From assembly GCA_903838125.1 (NCBI GenBank), contig CAILXF010000057.1:1-60507 (forward strand): DNA of 60,507 nucleotides, written 5' to 3'. Under the pieces are notes generated by a model, which saw only the letters and a list, made by a program, of their open reading frames with translations, was not told where the DNA came from and did no database searches. The DNA is from an uncultured Pseudomonadota bacterium (GTDB taxonomy: Bacteria > Pseudomonadota > Gammaproteobacteria > Burkholderiales > Methylophilaceae). Below are positions 7,950 through 17,230 of the stretch, one piece after another (position 1 is the first letter of the stretch; each line of letters opens with the position of its first letter). The translations under genes and the position numbers were made by a program.

Positions 7950-10763
7950 CTAAAGCATCATTTTCAGGTATTGCGCAGTATAGCTTTCATTGCTTAGTGC
8001 TACTTGCTCTGGCGTGCCCTCAGCGATAATCATACCTCCGCCATCACCGCCTTCAGGACCCATATCAACAATCCAATCAGCAGTTTTAATCACATCTAAG
8101 TTGTGTTCAATAATGACGATGGTATTACCCGCATCACGTAAGCGGTGAATTACATCAAGTAATAATTGGATGTCGGCAAAATGCAGTCCAGTTGTCGGTT
8201 CATCCAAAATATATAGTGTACGACCAGTATCGCGTTTGCTGAGTTCCAGTGCTAATTTAACGCGCTGCGCTTCACCCCCAGATAGCGTGGTAGCACTTTG
8301 TCCTAGTGTGATATACCCCAAGCCCACATCGAGTAAAGTCTTGAGCTTACGTGCAATCACAGGTTGCGCACTAAAAAATACATGCGCCTGCTCAACCGTC
8401 ATCTCTAGTACTTCGCGTATGTTCTTACCCTTGAACTGAATTTCTAAAGTTTCGCGGTTATAGCGATGGCCTTTACACACATCACAAGGCACATACACGT
8501 CAGGTAAAAAGTGCATTTCTACGCGAATCACACCATCACCTTGGCAAGCTTCGCAGCGACCACCTTTAACATTAAACGAGTAACGACCTGGGCCGTATCC
8601 ACGTACGCGGCTCTCAGGTACGCCCGCAAATAAGTCACGTATCGGCGTAAATAGGCCTGTATAAGTGGCAGGGTTAGAACGAGGTGTGCGGCCGATCGGA
8701 CTTTGATCAACATCCACTACTTTGTCGAAAAACTCTAAGCCGTCGATCTCCCCAAACGGAGCTGGTTCCGTGCTGCTGCCGTATAAGTGCTGAGCCACGA
8801 TGCGGTACAAAGTGTCATTAATTAGCGTTGATTTTCCGCTACCTGACACACCCGTAATGCAGCTAAGCAAACCTACTGGTAATTTCAGGGTGACGTCTCT
8901 TAAGTTGTTGCCGGTGGCATTGCTCATTTTAATCCAGCGTGACGGATTCGGCGATGTGCGTTTTTTGTTGTAGGTGATTTGGCGTTTGCCGCTTAGGTAT
9001 TCCCCCGTCAGCGAATTTACATTGGCTTTAATTTCTGCCGGCGTACCTTCGGCCACAATTTGTCCCCCATGTTCGCCAGCACCAGGTCCGATATCCACCA
9101 CATAGTCGGCAGCCATAATCGCATCTTGATCATGTTCAACCACGATGACGCTGTTGCCAATATCACGCAGGCGTTTTAGGGTTTCTAGTAAGCGATCATT
9201 ATCACGTTGATGTAAACCGATAGAAGGTTCATCCAATACGTACATGACGCCAGTTAAGCCGCTACCGATTTGGCTAGCTAAACGAATGCGCTGCGCTTCA
9301 CCGCCAGAGAGGGTTTCTGCTGAGCGTGAGAGCGATAAATATTCCAACCCCACATTGGTTAAAAACTTAAGTCGGTTACTAATTTCCTTTACTATCTTAT
9401 CTGCAATCGCTAGCTTAGCGCCTGTGAGGACAAGGGTATCAAAGAAAGTGAGCGCTAACTTAAGAGGTACTTGGCAAACTTCGTGGATGTTCTTGTTACC
9501 CACTTTTACATGACGTGCTTCCTTACGTAAGCGCGTGCCAGCGCAGTCTGGACAGCTTTGTGAATTAAGGTATTTCGCAAGCTCTTCACGCACAGTAGCG
9601 GAGTCGGTTTCATGATATCGACGTTTTAGATTATTGATGATACCTTCGAAACTATGCGATTTATTAAAGAAAGCGCCGCGCTCATTTAGGTACTTAAAGC
9701 TGATGATTTCTTTGCCACTGCCGTGTAATAAAATCTGCTGTATAGGTTCGGCCAGCTTTTCAAAAGGTGTGTCTAAATCAAAATTATAGTGGCCGGCTAA
9801 GCTTGATAACATTTGAAAGTAAAATTGGTTGCGTCTATCCCAGCCTTTAATTGCCCCAGCGGTAAGAGAGAGGTGAGGAAATGCGACTACGCGTTTTGGA
9901 TCAAAAAAGTTGATATTGCCTAAGCCGTCGCAAGTTGGACATGCGCCCATAGGGTTGTTGAAAGAGAATAAGCGTGGTTCAAGTTCAGCTAATGAATAAT
10001 CGCATTCTGGGCAAGAAAATTTAGCTGAAAACATATGTTCTTTTCCGCCATCCATTTCTAGCGCAATCGCTTTACCTTCAGCTAAGCGCAAGGCAGTTTC
10101 AAACGACTCAGCGATACGCTGTTTCATATCAGCATTCACCTTGATACGGTCTATGACTACATCAACACTATGCTTGGTAGTTTTTGTCAGTTGTGGCAAA
10201 GCATCCACTTCGTAAATTTGGCCATCAACTCGCAGGCGCACAAAGCCTTGAGATTTTAATTGCTCAAATAAATCCAATTGCTCACCTTTGCGGTTGCTGA
10301 CTACCGGTGCCAAGATCATGAGTTTGGTGTCATCAGGCAAGGCCAGCACATGGTCCACCATTTGGCTGACGGTTTGCGCTTCAAGTTTAATGGCGTGTTC
10401 TGGGCATTCAGGATCGCCGGCACGCGCATAAAGCAGGCGTAAATAATCGTGAATTTCGGTAACGGTTCCTACAGTGGAACGTGGGTTGTGCGAGGTCGAT
10501 TTTTGCTCAATCGAAATCGCTGGCGATAGGCCTTCAATCAAGTCAACATCGGGTTTATCCATACGGGCTAAAAATTGACGTGCATAAGCAGACAATGATT
10601 CTACGTAGCGGCGTTGGCCTTCTGCGTATAGCGTGTCAAAAGCTAGTGAGGACTTACCTGATCCAGATAAACCTGTAATCACCACCAGCTGATTTCTAGG
10701 GATATCAAGCGATATATTTTTAAGATTGTGCGTGCGTGCACCGCGTATTTTGATGAATTCCAT
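7950..10763 (-). CDS. uvrA: Excinuclease ABC subunit A
   Basis: This 937-residue ATPase recognises DNA damage together with UvrB in nucleotide excision repair. It has two ABC modules: Walker [10 protein letters not shown] near residue 32 and GVSGSGKST near residue 640, each with a signature motif LSGGEAQR. Zinc-binding CxxC pairs appear in the first module (CPECDYS, ACPTCDG) and the second (CEACQGD, VPCDVC). The length is normal. It is divergent from the MFS gene with only 70 bp between them. I found no convincing LexA box there, so SOS control cannot be claimed. Confidence 0.98.
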   Translation of the reverse strand: MEFIKIRGARTHNLKNISLDIPRNQLVVITGLSGSGKSSLAFDTLYAEGQRRYVESLSAYARQFLARMDKPDVDLIEGLSPAISIEQKSTSHNPRSTVGTVTEIHDYLRLLYARAGDPECPEHAIKLEAQTVSQMVDHVLALPDDTKLMILAPVVSNRKGEQLDLFEQLKSQGFVRLRVDGQIYEVDALPQLTKTTKHSVDVVIDRIKVNADMKQRIAESFETALRLAEGKAIALEMDGGKEHMFSAKFSCPECDYSLAELEPRLFSFNNPMGACPTCDGLGNINFFDPKRVVAFPHLSLTAGAIKGWDRRNQFYFQMLSSLAGHYNFDLDTPFEKLAEPIQQILLHGSGKEIISFKYLNERGAFFNKSHSFEGIINNLKRRYHETDSATVREELAKYLNSQSCPDCAGTRLRKEARHVKVGNKNIHEVCQVPLKLALTFFDTLVLTGAKLAIADKIVKEISNRLKFLTNVGLEYLSLSRSAETLSGGEAQRIRLASQIGSGLTGVMYVLDEPSIGLHQRDNDRLLETLKRLRDIGNSVIVVEHDQDAIMAADYVVDIGPGAGEHGGQIVAEGTPAEIKANVNSLTGEYLSGKRQITYNKKRTSPNPSRWIKMSNATGNNLRDVTLKLPVGLLSCITGVSGSGKSTLINDTLYRIVAQHLYGSSTEPAPFGEIDGLEFFDKVVDVDQSPIGRTPRSNPATYTGLFTPIRDLFAGVPESRVRGYGPGRYSFNVKGGRCEACQGDGVIRVEMHFLPDVYVPCDVCKGHRYNRETLEIQFKGKNIREVLEMTVEQAHVFFSAQPVIARKLKTLLDVGLGYITLGQSATTLSGGEAQRVKLALELSKRDTGRTLYILDEPTTGLHFADIQLLLDVIHRLRDAGNTIVIIEHNLDVIKTADWIVDMGPEGGDGGGMIIAEGTPEQVALSNESYTAQYLKMML

Positions 10764-10833
10764 AATGCTTTAACGAATATTAGGGCAACCTGCTAATATA
10801 CCTACTTTTAGGATTTTAACTTAGTCATTTTTC

Positions 10834-12306
10834 ATGAATATATCGAATAAACAACCCGTCAATCAAACGCAAGATCTTTTTACCGAGATTACCGCTGATG
10901 CCTTGGTGTCACTAGAAATCGCCGATGCAGATAAAATGACAAAAGGTGAAATGCGCGCAACTAGCAGTTTGGCGGCTATTTATGGTTTACGAATGTTTGG
11001 TATGTTCTCTATTTTGCCAATTTTTGCTATCTACGCTTCAACCTTATCCGAGAAGCCGAGTAGTCTAATGATTGGTTTAGCGTTGGGCGCTTATGGTCTC
11101 ACCCAAGCCTTATTTCAGCTTCCATTTGGTATGGCTTCAGATCGTTTTGGTCGTAAACCTATGATCTATATTGGTCTCGCTATTTTTGCCGTGGGTAGCA
11201 TGGTAGCAGCACTGGCGATGAATATCGAAACTATCATCTTGGGTCGCGTCATTCAAGGAGCGGGTGCAGTATCTGCAGTCGTGACTGCCTTGTTAGCGGA
11301 TCTTACCCGTGATGAGCATCGCACCAAGGCGATGGCGACCATAGGTGGCACGATAGGGGTGGCTTTTGCCTTATCTCTAGTGGGTGGCCCCTTACTAAAT
11401 CAATGGATAGGCGTACCTGGCATCTTTGCCGTTACAGCCCTACTAACTTTAGCCGCGATTGCCGTAGTGAAATTTGTCGTTCCCAATCCAGTGATTAGCC
11501 ACTACCATTCTGATGCTAGTGCCGCGCCAGCCAAGCTTAAAGACGTCCTAAAAGATGTGCAATTGCTACGTTTAAATTATGGGATTTTCGCCTTGCATGC
11601 CGCGCAAATGGCCATGTTTGTGGTGGTGCCGTTTGCTATTACAAAATCTAGTCATATTGATGTGAATCAGCATTGGCATATTTATCTACCCGTCTTACTG
11701 GTGTCTTTTGCCTTAATGGTGCCAGCGATTATTTATGCCGAGAAACAAGCTAAAATTAAATTAGTATTTGTGAGTGCCATTGCTTTAATGTTATTGGCAC
11801 AACTGATGTTTGCCGCTTCTATTGAGCACTTTTGGGGCATCGTCGCTTCGCTCACCTTCTACTTTATTGCTTTTAATGTGCTCGAAGCTTCTCTACCATC
11901 AATTATAAGCAAAATCGCACCAGCCGCGGCTAAGGGCACGGCGATGGGCGTTTATAATACCGCACAGTCACTGGGGATATTTGTCGGCGGAGCCTTTGGC
12001 GGTTATTTATCGCACGCATTTGGCTTTGCCAGTGTATTTATATTTTGTAGCATTATGATGCTGATATGGCTAATATTGGCATATTCAATGCAAGCGCCAG
12101 CAGCGGTAAGAACCAAGATGTACACCATGAGCGCTAAGGCTGATGTAATGACGGCAGAAGCGGCCGCCAAGCTTAAAGCTAAGCTTGCAAAAATTGCTGG
12201 TGTAATTGAGGTGGCGGTGTTGCCGCAAGAGCGGACGCTAATTTTAAAAGTAGATAAATTGCAAGATTGGGACGAGTCTCAAGTGCTTAAATTGTTAAGG
12301 GGATAA
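10834..12306 (+). CDS. MFS efflux-type transporter, YajR-like with C-terminal YAM-type domain
   Basis: This 490-residue inner-membrane protein has about twelve predicted helices. It carries the MFS motif A region [11 protein letters not shown] near residues 104-114, typical of drug:proton antiporters. After the last helix there is a roughly 70-residue soluble tail ending in a beta-alpha pattern ([18 protein letters not shown]). This matches the ferredoxin-like YAM domain of E. coli YajR. Substrate is unknown. It lies between uvrA and ssb and ends 2 nt before ssb, an order often seen in beta-proteobacteria. Confidence 0.87.
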   Translation: MNISNKQPVNQTQDLFTEITADALVSLEIADADKMTKGEMRATSSLAAIYGLRMFGMFSILPIFAIYASTLSEKPSSLMIGLALGAYGLTQALFQLPFGMASDRFGRKPMIYIGLAIFAVGSMVAALAMNIETIILGRVIQGAGAVSAVVTALLADLTRDEHRTKAMATIGGTIGVAFALSLVGGPLLNQWIGVPGIFAVTALLTLAAIAVVKFVVPNPVISHYHSDASAAPAKLKDVLKDVQLLRLNYGIFALHAAQMAMFVVVPFAITKSSHIDVNQHWHIYLPVLLVSFALMVPAIIYAEKQAKIKLVFVSAIALMLLAQLMFAASIEHFWGIVASLTFYFIAFNVLEASLPSIISKIAPAAAKGTAMGVYNTAQSLGIFVGGAFGGYLSHAFGFASVFIFCSIMMLIWLILAYSMQAPAAVRTKMYTMSAKADVMTAEAAAKLKAKLAKIAGVIEVAVLPQERTLILKVDKLQDWDESQVLKLLRG

Positions 12307-12308
12307 AA

Positions 12309-12806
12309 ATGGCATCAGTGAATAAAGTAATCTTAGTCGGTAATTTAGGGCGTGACCCAGAAGTACGCTTCATGCCAAACGGTGAAGCAGTGTGTAATTT
12401 TAGTATTGCCACGACTGATAGCTGGAAAGATAAATCTGGTGCCAAGCAGGAGCGTACCGAATGGCATAATATTGTCATGTATCGCAAGCTAGCAGAAATT
12501 GCCGGTGAGTATTTGAAAAAAGGCCGTCCTGTGTATGTTGAAGGCCGATTACAAACTCGTAAATGGCAAACTAAAGAAGGTCAAGATCGATACACCACAG
12601 AAATTATTGCGGATCAAATGCAAATGTTAGGTGGACGTGAAGGCGGTAGTAGCAACGCTAGTTATGACGGTGGTATGGATCAAAGTAGTGCTGCTAGCGA
12701 TTTTAATCAAGCGCCAGCAAGTCAGACTGCAACGGCAGCTTCTAGTGCAAAGCCGGCAACTTCAGGATCGGGTTTCGATGATTTTGAAGATGACATACCA
12801 TTTTAG
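12309..12806 (+). CDS. ssb: Single-stranded DNA-binding protein
   Basis: This 165-residue protein coats single-stranded DNA in replication, recombination and repair. The OB fold covers about residues 1-110 and opens with [19 protein letters not shown] Gly/Ser/Gln/Ala-rich linker follows. It ends in the acidic tip DFEDDIPF, the docking peptide for partner enzymes. The ATG follows the MFS stop by 2 nt, so the genes are probably co-transcribed. Confidence 0.97.
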   Translation: MASVNKVILVGNLGRDPEVRFMPNGEAVCNFSIATTDSWKDKSGAKQERTEWHNIVMYRKLAEIAGEYLKKGRPVYVEGRLQTRKWQTKEGQDRYTTEIIADQMQMLGGREGGSSNASYDGGMDQSSAASDFNQAPASQTATAASSAKPATSGSGFDDFEDDIPF

Positions 12807-12845
12807 AATTTACCTATATTAGTAGTGCGCTATTCTGTCTCTGAT

Positions 12846-12882
12846 GCACATGGCAACTAACTAGATTTATGCTGTCATGTGC
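12846..12882 (+). terminator. Hairpin after ssb (weak terminator candidate)
   Basis: GCACATG (12846-12852) pairs with CATGTGC (12876-12882), and three further inner pairs give about 10 bp with a 17-nt loop. No T run follows, so this may be a 3'-end stabilising hairpin rather than an intrinsic terminator. Confidence 0.35.
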
Positions 12883-13089
12883 TAATTGTTAATATTTTAG
12901 AAATTATACGAAATAAAACTTCCCTATCGACTGGTTGAATTCAAGACCCAAACCATACATTCACCGAAACACTAAACGAAATTTAGCGTCTCAGCGAGTT
13001 ACTAGCCCGTCAGTAGTAAATCAGAACTTAGAGTAGCATTGGGGTATGATTTATTACTTCTTCAATCTTTTAGATGTAACGGTAAAGAC

Positions 13090-13635
13090 ATGACATTAAA
13101 ACTAATCCTTTATCTTGCAGTACTAATTTTGGCTTTTTTTGGTTATCGAAATTATGCATCAGCAGCCAACTTAGACTTACAAATTGGCGATGATGCCCCT
13201 AGCTTCACACTCAATGATGCTCAAGGAAAATCCCATTCCTTAAATGACTATGTAGGCAAATACCTTGTGCTTTACTTTTACCCTAAAGATGACACGCCAG
13301 GCTGCACCAAGGAGGCGTGCAACTTTAGAGATGATATTTCCAAGTTCAATAAATTAGGTGTGAGTGTGTTAGGTATTAGTGTTGATAGTATTGAATCGCA
13401 TGATAAATTTACACAGAAGTATCATTTGCCATTTCCTTTACTAGCGGACATTAATGGCAAAGTTGCCAGCAATTACAATGCTTTGACAGACCTATTTATA
13501 ATGAAGATAGCTAAGCGCTATACTTTTCTAATTGACCCTAGTGGAAAAGTATCAAAAATATACAAAAGCGTAGATACCTCGACTCACTCTCAACAAATTA
13601 CTGACGACATTAAACTTATATTAAGCAATAAATAA
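13090..13635 (+). CDS. Peroxiredoxin, Bcp/PrxQ type, with N-terminal export or anchor segment
   Basis: This thioredoxin-fold peroxidase of about 181 residues is predicted to reduce peroxides. The motif TPGCTKEAC provides the peroxidatic Cys and a resolving Cys five residues later, as in BCP-type peroxiredoxins. YFYPKDDTPG precedes it. The N-terminus is a hydrophobic helix (about residues 3-20) ending near ASA, so the protein is probably periplasmic or membrane-anchored, unlike cytoplasmic Bcp. I chose ATG 13090 because it places this helix at the N-terminus; an upstream in-frame start at 13039 would add 17 unrelated residues. It is probably monocistronic. Confidence 0.85.
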   Translation: MTLKLILYLAVLILAFFGYRNYASAANLDLQIGDDAPSFTLNDAQGKSHSLNDYVGKYLVLYFYPKDDTPGCTKEACNFRDDISKFNKLGVSVLGISVDSIESHDKFTQKYHLPFPLLADINGKVASNYNALTDLFIMKIAKRYTFLIDPSGKVSKIYKSVDTSTHSQQITDDIKLILSNK

Positions 13636-14004
13636 TAATTAGACAATTCAACAATATCCCATCAAGTAATTCTCTCGAAGCAAATAATTGAAGATGCTTT
13701 AAAGCAGTTATTGAGTTTTGGTGCTTCCGACCCAAAGCGGAAGATCATCAATCAAGCCAGACCGCCAGTAACGTGGGACGAAGCAGTCGCAAATATTTGG
13801 CTATAAAATTCTGTCGCTGACCAATTTCAGGTATGAGATAATTTGTTTAACTGCTCTAAGTGGTTGGTAACTAGTCACTACATGGCTTATGGTTAAATCT
13901 GTGTAAAGATCAATTATTCTGTTGCCCATAGTTCGTTTCGATAAAGCATAAATCTGCCATATTTAAATAATGGTTCATTTGGATACGTTCATACGAAAAT
14001 TTTA
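13636..14004. other. Gene-free stretch between peroxiredoxin and cyclase genes
   Basis: The left half holds the possible gene remnant, with a 6-bp hairpin CTTCCG/CGGAAG inside it. The right half (13807-14004) is AT-rich with nothing recognisable beyond the leader of the following cyclase gene. Confidence 0.6.
13639..13806 (+). pseudogene. Possible remnant of a coding sequence
   Basis: An open stretch of about 55 codons follows the peroxiredoxin stop in the same frame and ends at TAA 13804. From about 13678 it reads like protein, with a helix-like run (IEDALKQLLSFGASD) and a terminal TWDEAVANIWL. There is no ATG, GTG or ribosome site; only ATT or TTG could start it. I do not recognise the family. 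It may be the 3' end of a decayed gene or a chance frame. Confidence 0.3.
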
Positions 14005-15927
14005 ATGAAAATTACCAAATACTTTCATCTCAAAATGTCCGTGGCATTGCCTATTTTCACTTTTTTGTTCTCTTTGTGGATGACTTATGAGGTATTTCAT
14101 ATTGCCCAACTTGAAGTCAAACACAAGGCGCAAGTCAATTTTGACTTCCGTGTTCGTGAGGCAACCAATCATATCAATGAACGAATGCAAGCTTATGAAC
14201 AGGTGTTACTTGGCACTGCTGGCTTATTCAAAGCTTCGAAAAACATTGAACGTAATGAATTCAAGCAATATGTTGCAATGCTCAATTTAACTAAGAACTA
14301 CCCAGGTGTTCAAGGTCTAGGCTTCTCCCTAATCATACCCGAAGCTAAAAAGACTCAGCACATAGCATCGATTCGTAGCGAAGGCTTCCCTGAGTACACT
14401 ATTCGACCTGATGATCCGCGGGATATTTATACCTCTATCATTTACATAGAGCCATTTTATAATCGCAATCTGCGTGCGTTCGGTTATGACATGTTTACAC
14501 ATCCAATACGTCATGAGGCCATGCAAAAAGCCATGGATAGTGGGAAAGCTATAATCTCAGGTAAAGTTAAGTTGGTGCAGGAGAGTGGCAAGCAAGAGCA
14601 AGCAGGATTTTTGATGTATTTACCAATCTATCGTAACGGCACTAATAACGACACTTTATTAGAGCGTCGTGAAAATATTCTTGGCTGGGTATATTTTCCT
14701 TTCCGGATGAATGACCTCATGAATGGAATATTTGGTGAAAATGCAACCGATTTGCATATCAAAATATTCGATGGTGAACGCATGTTGAATGAAGCGTTAA
14801 TGTATGATTCAGGGGGATCAAACCTCCCCTCTACTGGAGAGCTTGGCAAAACACTTCAAGTCCAGATTGCAGGCCATGCATGGACTATATACATTCGACC
14901 CTCACTTCCGATAAGCTCACTAGTTGATGTTTATTATCCCAAATTAGTTGTGGTTATTGGAACAATAATAAGCTTCCTGCTCTCATTATTGATTTGGTTC
15001 CTTTTGACTGGACGTAAATATGCTAGTGATCTAGGAGTTGAGCATCAGCGTCTGGACAGCATTCTTGAAGGAACACATGTTGGCACTTGGGAGTGGAATG
15101 TTCAGACAGGTAAAACTAAATTTAATGACCGTTGGGCCCATATGATGGGCTATGAACTGAGCGAACTCGAACCTACTTCTATTGAAACTTGGACGAAATT
15201 TGTACACCCAGACGATGCGACAACATCAGGCAATCTATTAGAAAAATATTTTTCAGGAGAGTTAGCGTATTACGAATGCGAAGCACGCATGCGGCATAAA
15301 AGTGGGCACTGGGTATGGGTATTGACTCGTGGCAAGGTCGCAACATGGACTCCTGATGGCAAGCCACTCATGATGTATGGAACGCATATGGAAATCTCCC
15401 AACGTAAACAACTTGAATTAGAACTTACTAAACAGGCGCATCTTGACTACCTAACTGAGTTATCCAATCGCCGTCATTTTATGGCCCGAGGTGAGGTTGA
15501 GTTATCAAGGGCAATACGTTACGACACCCCCTTATCTTTAATAATGTTAGATATTGATTTCTTCAAAAATGTGAACGATACCTATGGACACCAAGTGGGT
15601 GATACCGTACTACAAGTTATAGGTAAAATCTGCCAAGATACACTTCGTAATGTTGACTTGGCTGGTCGTTTAGGTGGTGAAGAGTTTGCTGTCATCTTGC
15701 CTGAAACACCTGCTAAAGAAGCTCTTGAAGTTGCTGAGCGGTTGCGTGAAGCTATTGCGAAGACAGAAGTGACTCTACCTACTGGATTGCCTATTCACTT
15801 TACAGCCTCCATTGGCATCACCACGCTTCATGATAAAAACATCAATTTTGACATGCTGCTTAATCGGGCTGACAAAGCATTGTATAAAGCGAAGGAAACG
15901 GGACGTAATAAAAGTTGTGTTGGTTGA
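14005..15927 (+). CDS. Membrane diguanylate cyclase: CHASE-PAS-GGDEF
   Basis: This 640-residue protein is predicted to make cyclic di-GMP in response to an extracytoplasmic ligand. One membrane helix lies at about 10-30. A periplasmic CHASE domain covers about 45-250, and a second helix lies at about 308-332. A PAS domain with PAC motif spans about 345-470 and is followed by GGDEF (about 475-638). The active site is GGEEF at 557-561. An allosteric I-site RNVD lies at 548-551, exactly five residues upstream, so product inhibition is expected. No EAL domain is present. The ligand is unknown. It is probably monocistronic. Confidence 0.92.
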   Translation: MKITKYFHLKMSVALPIFTFLFSLWMTYEVFHIAQLEVKHKAQVNFDFRVREATNHINERMQAYEQVLLGTAGLFKASKNIERNEFKQYVAMLNLTKNYPGVQGLGFSLIIPEAKKTQHIASIRSEGFPEYTIRPDDPRDIYTSIIYIEPFYNRNLRAFGYDMFTHPIRHEAMQKAMDSGKAIISGKVKLVQESGKQEQAGFLMYLPIYRNGTNNDTLLERRENILGWVYFPFRMNDLMNGIFGENATDLHIKIFDGERMLNEALMYDSGGSNLPSTGELGKTLQVQIAGHAWTIYIRPSLPISSLVDVYYPKLVVVIGTIISFLLSLLIWFLLTGRKYASDLGVEHQRLDSILEGTHVGTWEWNVQTGKTKFNDRWAHMMGYELSELEPTSIETWTKFVHPDDATTSGNLLEKYFSGELAYYECEARMRHKSGHWVWVLTRGKVATWTPDGKPLMMYGTHMEISQRKQLELELTKQAHLDYLTELSNRRHFMARGEVELSRAIRYDTPLSLIMLDIDFFKNVNDTYGHQVGDTVLQVIGKICQDTLRNVDLAGRLGGEEFAVILPETPAKEALEVAERLREAIAKTEVTLPTGLPIHFTASIGITTLHDKNINFDMLLNRADKALYKAKETGRNKSCVG

Positions 15928-16101
15928 GCTTGATTTATGTTGTGGCGATTGCTTTACGGAAATTGAATGCCGCGTATGGTGCGCTTGCAGTCAACTAGAC
16001 TTAATTGGTGAGCATCTCAAAATGTGACTTGGGGCCAACAGCTGACGGTCGTTTTCATAACCTGTTTATAGAGGCCGCATGTTCCAAATATGCTTAACAT
16101 C

Positions 16102-16127
16102 AAAAATGCACAGATATTATTCTGTGC
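16102..16127. terminator. Bidirectional terminator between cyclase and BON-protein genes
   Basis: GCACAGA (16108-16114) pairs with TCTGTGC (16121-16127) around a 6-nt loop. A5 precedes it and T5 follows, so either strand gains a T tract. An outer arm (ATCAAAAA with TTTTTGAT) extends the dyad. The hairpin touches the stop codon of the minus-strand BON gene. Confidence 0.8.
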
Positions 16128-16465
16128 TACTTTTTGATGGTTAATTCATCATGGATGCTGTGAACACCTTCAATGCTTCTGACTAGCTTCTCAACTGAAT
16201 AAAGATAGTCTTGATTATCAACAGTCCCAGTGAGACGAACATCACCTTTAAGAGTGATAACAGCAATATTAAAATTCTTGAGCTCTTCGTCACTTTGTAG
16301 AGCGGTTGTAACGTTCGATGTCACGTCAGCATCACTAATCTCTTTCGTTACCGAGCCTGTTGGGTTTGATATATCACTGGTCTCCTGAGATTTATTGCAA
16401 CCAACGATTGATGTCATACCTAAAATTGCTGCGCATACAATAAGTAATTTAACGTACGTTTTCAT
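16127..16465 (-). CDS. BON-domain lipoprotein
   Basis: This 112-residue protein has a signal peptide ending in the lipobox IVGC near residue 23, so it should be a lipoprotein. A single BON domain covers about residues 40-110 and includes the typical ITLKGDVRLTGTV strand and a final V-SIHDELTI strand. BON domains are thought to bind phospholipid or support envelope integrity, as in OsmY and DolP. It lies 77 bp downstream of the PepSY gene on the same strand, so the two may form one operon. Confidence 0.85.
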   Translation of the reverse strand: MKTYVKLLIVCAAILGMTSIVGCNKSQETSDISNPTGSVTKEISDADVTSNVTTALQSDEELKNFNIAVITLKGDVRLTGTVDNQDYLYSVEKLVRSIEGVHSIHDELTIKK

Positions 16466-16542
16466 ATTAGAACCTCTTTTTAAATTTATACAACATGGCT
16501 AACAACAAAAGTTTGAAAGGTTTTTAATTCAACGTCATAGAG

Positions 16543-16814
16543 TTATTTGACTTGACGTTTCATCGGATGACCGCCAACGGGGTTGTAAACCCCTTCAATT
16601 TTTTTGCCATCTTTGGTTACAAGGTGGACTTTGTAACAATTACCGATTAACTTGAAATTGACGACTTTATAACCATGTTCGGATAGGGTTTTTTGTAACT
16701 CTTCTTGATTAATCCAATGAGCATTATCCAAGTCAGTACACTCTGTTATTCTTGCAAATGCCGAAGTTGAGAGAATAATAAGACTGATAGCAACCACTAT
16801 TTTTTTAGTTTCAT
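16543..16814 (-). CDS. PepSY-like small secreted protein with a frameshift in an A7 tract
   Basis: The intact part starts at GTG 16797 and encodes 84 residues, with a cleavable-signal-like segment ending near AFA and a PepSY_2-like domain (NQEELQKTLSEHGY then GNCYKVHLVTKDGK). That GTG has no ribosome site. An ATG at 16814 has a good AGGTGG site, but its frame meets TAG after five codons. One extra A in the seven-A run (plus-strand T7 at 16800-16806) would join them into a textbook signal peptide of about 21 residues beginning MKLKK. So the gene needs slippage, is phase-variable, is broken, or contains a sequencing error. Function is unknown; PepSY domains often inhibit proteases or bind metals. 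Confidence 0.7.
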
Positions 16815-17230
16815 GACACCACCTTTAAAAATTAATACAGCATAATCAACACAAAAGTTTGTGAAAACAGTAAATGTGCGTCTTTAATTTGGCTGACTAG
16901 AACAATTGCTTGTCTATATGATTACATTCTCGGCTTCTAGTAAGTTATAACATTGACTTGTATCAATGAAGAGCCAATTAAAATAATCTAATAGCCGCAC
17001 GAACGGCGACTATGGGTCGTTAGTTCCAAATTTCAATGACTACTTTGAGGTAGATCCAATTCACTTATCCTTTTATCTGCAAAATAGCTTGCTATAAAGC
17101 AGGCAGGTTTTAAGAGGTGTTGAATGAGCACAACGCCATTACAGGAAATTCAAAAAAACTATCAAATGTAAATAATTAACAAGGAAATGTTGAATATTCA
17201 GAATTTGTTTTACATTGAGTTTTTGGTTTG
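16815..17230. other. Gene-free stretch between kup 3' end and the PepSY gene
   Basis: These 416 bp hold the FNR-type box at 16953-16966. They also hold a plus-strand 15-codon frame (17124-17171) with AAGAGGTG a few bases before its ATG. The encoded peptide is not recognisable and the frame may be chance. No terminator for kup is evident on the minus strand. Confidence 0.55.
16953..16966. promoter_or_regulatory. FNR/CRP-type box upstream of the PepSY-BON genes
   Basis: TTGAC-N4-ATCAA matches the FNR/Anr consensus TTGAT-N4-ATCAA at nine of ten conserved bases. It lies about 140 bp upstream of the minus-strand PepSY start in a stretch with no gene. No clear -10 element is seen, so assignment to that promoter is tentative. 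Confidence 0.35.

Noticed and set aside
10764-10833. Possible LexA box between uvrA and the MFS gene
   Set aside because: No CTGT-N8-ACAG-like dyad is present; the nearest CTG lacks a partner at the right distance.
17124-17171. 15-codon frame with an AAGAGGTG site before its ATG
   Set aside because: Too short to judge, no similarity that I recognise and no convincing promoter; noted within the gene-free stretch only.
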